Below the pieces are notes generated by a model, which was not told the origin of the DNA, searched no databases, and worked only from the letters and a program-made list of their open reading frames with translations. A DNA stretch of 64,000 nt from Wuchereria bancrofti (taxonomy: Eukaryota; Nematoda; Chromadorea; Rhabditida; Onchocercidae): NCBI GenBank assembly GCA_005281725.1, contig SSBO01000012.1:21034779-21098778 (forward strand). Direction: 5' to 3'. This document shows positions 59,901-64,000 of the stretch, one piece after another. Both the position numbers and the translations under genes were made by a program. How positions within the stretch are numbered: position 1 is the stretch's first letter; every line of letters begins with the position of its first letter.

Positions 59901-61725
59901 ATCTCAGAGATTTCGAGAGTAATAACAAAATCACCGGTATAATACCGCGGTATTGTTATGCATTCATGTGAAACGGATTAATAAGCAGAAACAAACGAAT
60001 ACAAACATTTTAACGAGTGAACTTGAATTTATAATTTAAGTGAACTTGAATTTATAATTGAAATTGAATTTATAATTTAGAATTTAGCAGAAAGTAAAAT
60101 TTACCTATTTTCTTAAATGAGTACAAACTGACACATTATGAATAAGCGTAGAAAAGTGTCAATCAAGATTTTCTTTCTTAATTTAAAACATAATATGCAG
60201 GGATTATTGCAAAAAAAAAGAAAATGAATTCTAAAAATTTTCTAAATCTGAATTTCATTTTTAAAAATTCCATATTTATAATTATTATTTGACAAATCAA
60301 ATTCAGACTTATAATTAACTGATATGCTGCAAAATAGTAAAGGTCATGAAAATCCAGCAACAAATGATACTATGAAACTACACAAAGGTCACGATAACTC
60401 AACAGAACGCTTCAAAGCATAATTTCACCATTTTTTATTTCAAAAAAATAAATGAAATAAATAATTAGAGCTTTATAATTAAATAATAAGAAATAAATGG
60501 AGAAAAGCAAATGATAAGCGAAATAAAATTATTGCATTTCCAATGTAATTTAGTATGAATTTAGGAAAATTTATTATCTTATAAGAAAAAAACTTAAATT
60601 AAATTTAACAAAGTTTCAAAAACCTAATTTCTCAATTATAAAAAAGAAATTTAGTACGATATTTAAAAGTAATCAAACAACAATTTTAACTTTAAGCCAA
60701 ACTGATAAAATAAATGTAAGAAACTTAATTTTAGTATTTATAATGAATCATTCTAAAGTATACGCTAGGAAGTCAACTTGAAGTATGAAAATTTTATTAT
60801 CTTTTATCTGTAATCTTTATTCAATGGCTGTTAAAATTTGCACTGTCCTTTTTTTTTTGCAATTGAAATTTTATGAATTAAATAAGAAAGCTAACAATTC
60901 AAAACGAATGGTAATGTCATCGTCGTAGTTGTAAATGATTGGTACTTCATTGACAAATTCGATTAATTCACCTTGTCGACCGATTGTCTCAACAATTTCT
61001 GTGCTTCCAAATGTAGAACTACTAGCAATTTGATCATCACCGCTTAAACAACCTTTTAACGCTGTCCATTTACAATAATACAATTTATTGAATGTTTTCT
61101 GAAAATTAATTGGTTGAAATTTTAAAAATTTCAAAAAATTTTTCAAGAGCTTTTAAAAAATTACTTTTAATGCATTGATTAATTATACTGTTTCATCTAC
61201 TTTCGATCACTTTCATAATAAAAAGTAAAAAAAAAAGAAGGAATATAAAAAAAAAGAAATAAGAAAAGTAACTTTTTGTGATGGGAAAAGTTAGTTTTCT
61301 CTAGAAATTTACTCCATTACTATACTTTATTTTTTATGCTAAAATGTCACATTAATTTTTTTTTTCATTTATTTATTCATAATAAATTGTCAATATTTAA
61401 CTCTTCGATAATATAATATAAATAAATATGAATAACTTCTACAAATTATCCTGCAGTTTCCTATTCCAGTAATTAAATACTTATTTAATTAGATACTACT
61501 GGTAAGTTTCAATGTAATAACTTACCCAACTTATGGGAAAAAAGAAAATGAAAAATTCGTTTTTATAATTAAAAAAAGAATGAATGAAATTGAATGTATC
61601 AAATTATTTCTGTCCTTCAATAATAATTTTCTCTCTTCTAAGGTAAAATGAGAATTGATTACCTTGAAATAGTTCCCATGAAATTGATAACAAATATGAA
61701 GACTGTACTCATTTATTACATCCAT
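56906..61725 (-). CDS. Protein with two C2-like domains, copine-like without vWA
   Basis: Eight exons: 61663..61725, 60896..61098, 59536..59747, 59218..59350, 58686..58817, 58226..58328, 57364..57635, 56906..57035, total 1248 nt, 415 aa; all phases join. A first beta-rich segment (about 5-90) has GSTEIVE and DDDITIRFELF, like the GRTEV and KLRFEVYD strands of copine C2A. A Ser-rich insert (SVSSSVCSDSRRNSDT) and an acidic/basic link follow. The second segment (about 190-300) has DDYIIIYRSPKTV, YERLLGG, RVIYFTLRNA and GDIIGETDLL, matching a C2B order. The tail is Ser-rich (about 315-340) and has no von Willebrand A domain, unlike true copines. Calcium ligands are not obvious. Likely membrane-associated; assignment is by fold pattern only. 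A TTTGCAG lies 15 nt before the ATG, with an in-frame stop between. Confidence 0.7.
59771..59801. promoter_or_regulatory. E-box palindrome with repeated GATCACGT
   Basis: TGACGTGATCACGTGTG followed by AACGATCACGTTGAC. It contains a CACGTG E-box (59780-59785), the perfect palindrome CGTGATCACG, and a second GATCACGT 14 bp on. Located in intron 2 of the C2-domain gene, just upstream of exon 3. A clustered bHLH/bZIP-type site is plausible, unproven. Confidence 0.35.
60015..60080. repeat. Three tandem copies of a GAATTTATAATT unit
   Basis: Two full copies of GTGAACTTGAATTTATAATT and a third partial copy, about 20-22 bp period, in an intron of the C2-domain gene. Confidence 0.75.
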
Positions 61726-64000
61726 TCTTGTTTGTCACCGCTGCAAAGGTCATTCATTTTTTTATCTTTGACATTTTTTTTTTTTTAAATCAAATTTTGA
61801 TTTGAAAAAGTATAAGCTAAGAATGAATGCAACAAAAATTACAAAATTTAGATATGTTAAAAATGAACGAATAATATTTGTCATCCATACTACTACAACA
61901 TATGGAGAACACATTTTTATTATGATTAAAGAGAAAAAAAAAAAAAAAAAAGGAATCGCCGACGATTATTTTTTTCCTAATTTCTATCACATTTTAGCCT
62001 CCAACATTTTCTTTCTTTTCCTCTATCAAAGTATTACCTAATTAGAATAAATTTTATGCATTAATTCACAATAACTAATATTTGTCATAAAAACTAACTT
62101 TTCTTTTTTTTTTTTGTCAACATAAATAGACAAAATAATTTTCACATATGTTTACGCTTTTTATTTGATGTTATATGCAAAATTGCGTCTTTTAGTAATT
62201 TTTTTTTGGCTTGCAAAGAAAACCTCAGTTGAATTGAATTTTTGAAATTTGAGTATAAATTAAAAACAATGCCTATTGCGCATTCTTTCATGTTTAATTG
62301 ACAATTTTTCGTACTAAGCAATTACTTAAGATCCACAAAGAATTTTTATCATTCCAAAAATATGATTTAGCTATAAATATCAAATTTAACTACATGATAA
62401 GGTGTAAAAATAGATTGGTATAAAGAAAATTGGTTTTAAATATTGAATCAAATTTATTTCACAAATACGAAAAGCAGTGTTTCATTGATATTTCACGAAT
62501 TATCATATCATTCTAGATGCTCATTTCTATAATAAACAATTAAAATCAAGACTTATTCAATATCTATTCTATTAATTCTATCCTAATATTCTAATTAAGA
62601 TTCAACTTAATAAAATTTGATTAAAATAAATAATTTTTGTACAAAAATGATATTGAAAAGTGACTTCATTGATGACAAATGCTCAAGATGAAAATTTGAA
62701 AAGATCTAATGAAAAAGACAAAGACTTTAGTCAAGTCTAATCAGTTGTATCTTTTATAAAGATTTTCTTTTTTCGTTTTAAAATAGAATAGAAGGAAGAA
62801 ACTTTCGAAGGTTATAATTGTTAATGAGACTCGTCAAAGCTTTTCCCTTTCTTTGCATAGCCAAAGACAAGAAAATCAAGAAAAAAGGACAAAGAGAGGA
62901 GTAACAGTAAAAATAAATAAAATAATCTCCAAAGTTGAGCCATTATAAACAGAAACGCGGTTATTGAATAACAGACTAACAAATTGTTTGAAATGGCTTA
63001 AAAATTTTAAATTTAACTCTAAAATAATTTATAAATATGTTTCGTAAACATATTTATTTTTTGCGCCGTAAATTATATGCATGAGTGAGGCAATAAATAG
63101 AAAGAAGCCTAGAAAAGTAATAAATAAAAGGATGAGTGAAGATTGAATAGAAATGGGACAAATCCATACTCAAAAGCGAAAATGACCACAAAGATGACAA
63201 TGGACAATCAATGGGAATAAATGGTCTTTCATGAATTCCTCAGCATTTCACATTGGCTATTTTCATATTTTAAGAATTAACTGTAGTGAGAGAAAAATTT
63301 TATGTAAATATAAATTTTAGCGAAATCATTGAATTTTAATATAAAAGAAATAGTCAAGTAGTCAATCAATGCATAATCAGCTTATTGTTATTCATTTATA
63401 TATTCCTATTAAATGATTAAGATTTAAATTAAATCATTCATCCAATTTTGAACAGATAAAAGCTATCCTAAAAGTTTTAAGTTTAGGTTGACAAAAAATC
63501 AAACACATATTCGAAATTACTCTAAGTGAAAGATAGAACCTGAAGACATTTTTATGTGACATTTAAAATCGAATTTACGGGAAGAAAAAAACATTTAATT
63601 CTTATATAAACATATTTCATAAGCAAGTTATAGTCGATGACAAAAGCTATAAATAAATTGAAAATTTTATTTATTTAATTTTGTTTAGTGTGAATCAATC
63701 AAAACAAAACTGTCATAGAATTAATAATTTTACTTTCTCATAAAAAGAAAAAACCACAATAGAATGTTTCATTCAATTTCTAGCATAATTCTTTTTATTT
63801 ATGAAATAAGCATCTATTCTATTTAATAAACGATGGAAAATTTTAAAAGCATTTATACTAAAAAAATGAAATTGAAAAAACGATTAAATTTGAAAGTCCA
63901 AACTAAAAGTGTTGGCATAAAATAATGTAATCATATCAAAAAATATTTTAGCTACTTGTGATATTTTATGAGAACAATTCATATATTCAAAATAATTATG
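61726..64000. other. Right-hand intergenic region
   Basis: 2.3 kb of AT-rich DNA with homopolymer runs (A run at 61933-61951). No exon of a recognisable family on either strand; it may be intergenic or a long intron of a gene outside the window. Confidence 0.5.
61741..61747 (-). promoter_or_regulatory. Candidate spliced-leader acceptor of the C2-domain gene
   Basis: TTTGCAG followed by 15 nt of leader with an in-frame TGA and then the ATG at 61725, so an upstream coding exon is unlikely and trans-splicing is the simpler reading. Confidence 0.45.

Overview
This window is AT-rich nuclear DNA of a nematode, most likely a filarial (spirurine) species. The reasons are: a TCTP whose predicted protein reads like the filarial ortholog, small exons with TTTCAG-type acceptors, U-rich introns, and small secreted ShKT and Cys-rich genes. 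No bacterial genes, CRISPR array, tRNA or rRNA gene was seen. Exon boundaries were read by hand from splice signals, reading phase and family conservation; they sum to intact reading frames but are unconfirmed by RNA, and ends may be off by a base or two.

Layout. 1-4.3 kb, minus strand: ribosomal protein P0 (RPLP0), then TCTP, then the 5' part of VHL running off the left edge; three co-oriented genes that could be an operon. 6.06-6.7 kb, plus: a two-exon gene for a 69-residue secreted peptide. 8.06-15.33 kb, minus: a complete 16-exon SLC6-family transporter (664 aa) with degenerate ion-site motifs, a decayed duplicate exon and an intronic minisatellite made of repeated 3' splice sites. 16.6-17.1 kb: a doubtful small membrane-protein gene. 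18.2-21.0 kb, plus: a 9-exon aldo-keto reductase (328 aa). 22.0-33.9 kb, minus: a 30-exon full ABCB/P-glycoprotein (1325 aa), convergent with the reductase. 37.5-45.6 kb, plus: a 19-exon gene for a secreted Cys-rich protein of about 752 aa built of repeats ending in CC/CCC motifs. 47.2-52.8 kb, minus: a BTB-BACK-PHR protein (616 aa, BTBD1/2-like). 54.5-55.4 kb, plus: a secreted double-ShKT protein (114 aa). 56.9-61.7 kb, minus: a protein with two C2-like domains (415 aa, copine-like without the vWA domain).

The genes do not form one pathway. P0 and TCTP are growth/translation genes. VHL and the BTB protein are ubiquitin-ligase adaptors. The P-glycoprotein, the aldo-keto reductase and the SLC6 protein fit xenobiotic handling and small-molecule transport. 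The most unusual structures are in introns: the splice-site minisatellite at 13.06-13.54 kb, inverted repeats around two P-glycoprotein exons, a non-AG acceptor at the exon encoding the NBD2 signature, and a GC-AG intron in TCTP.
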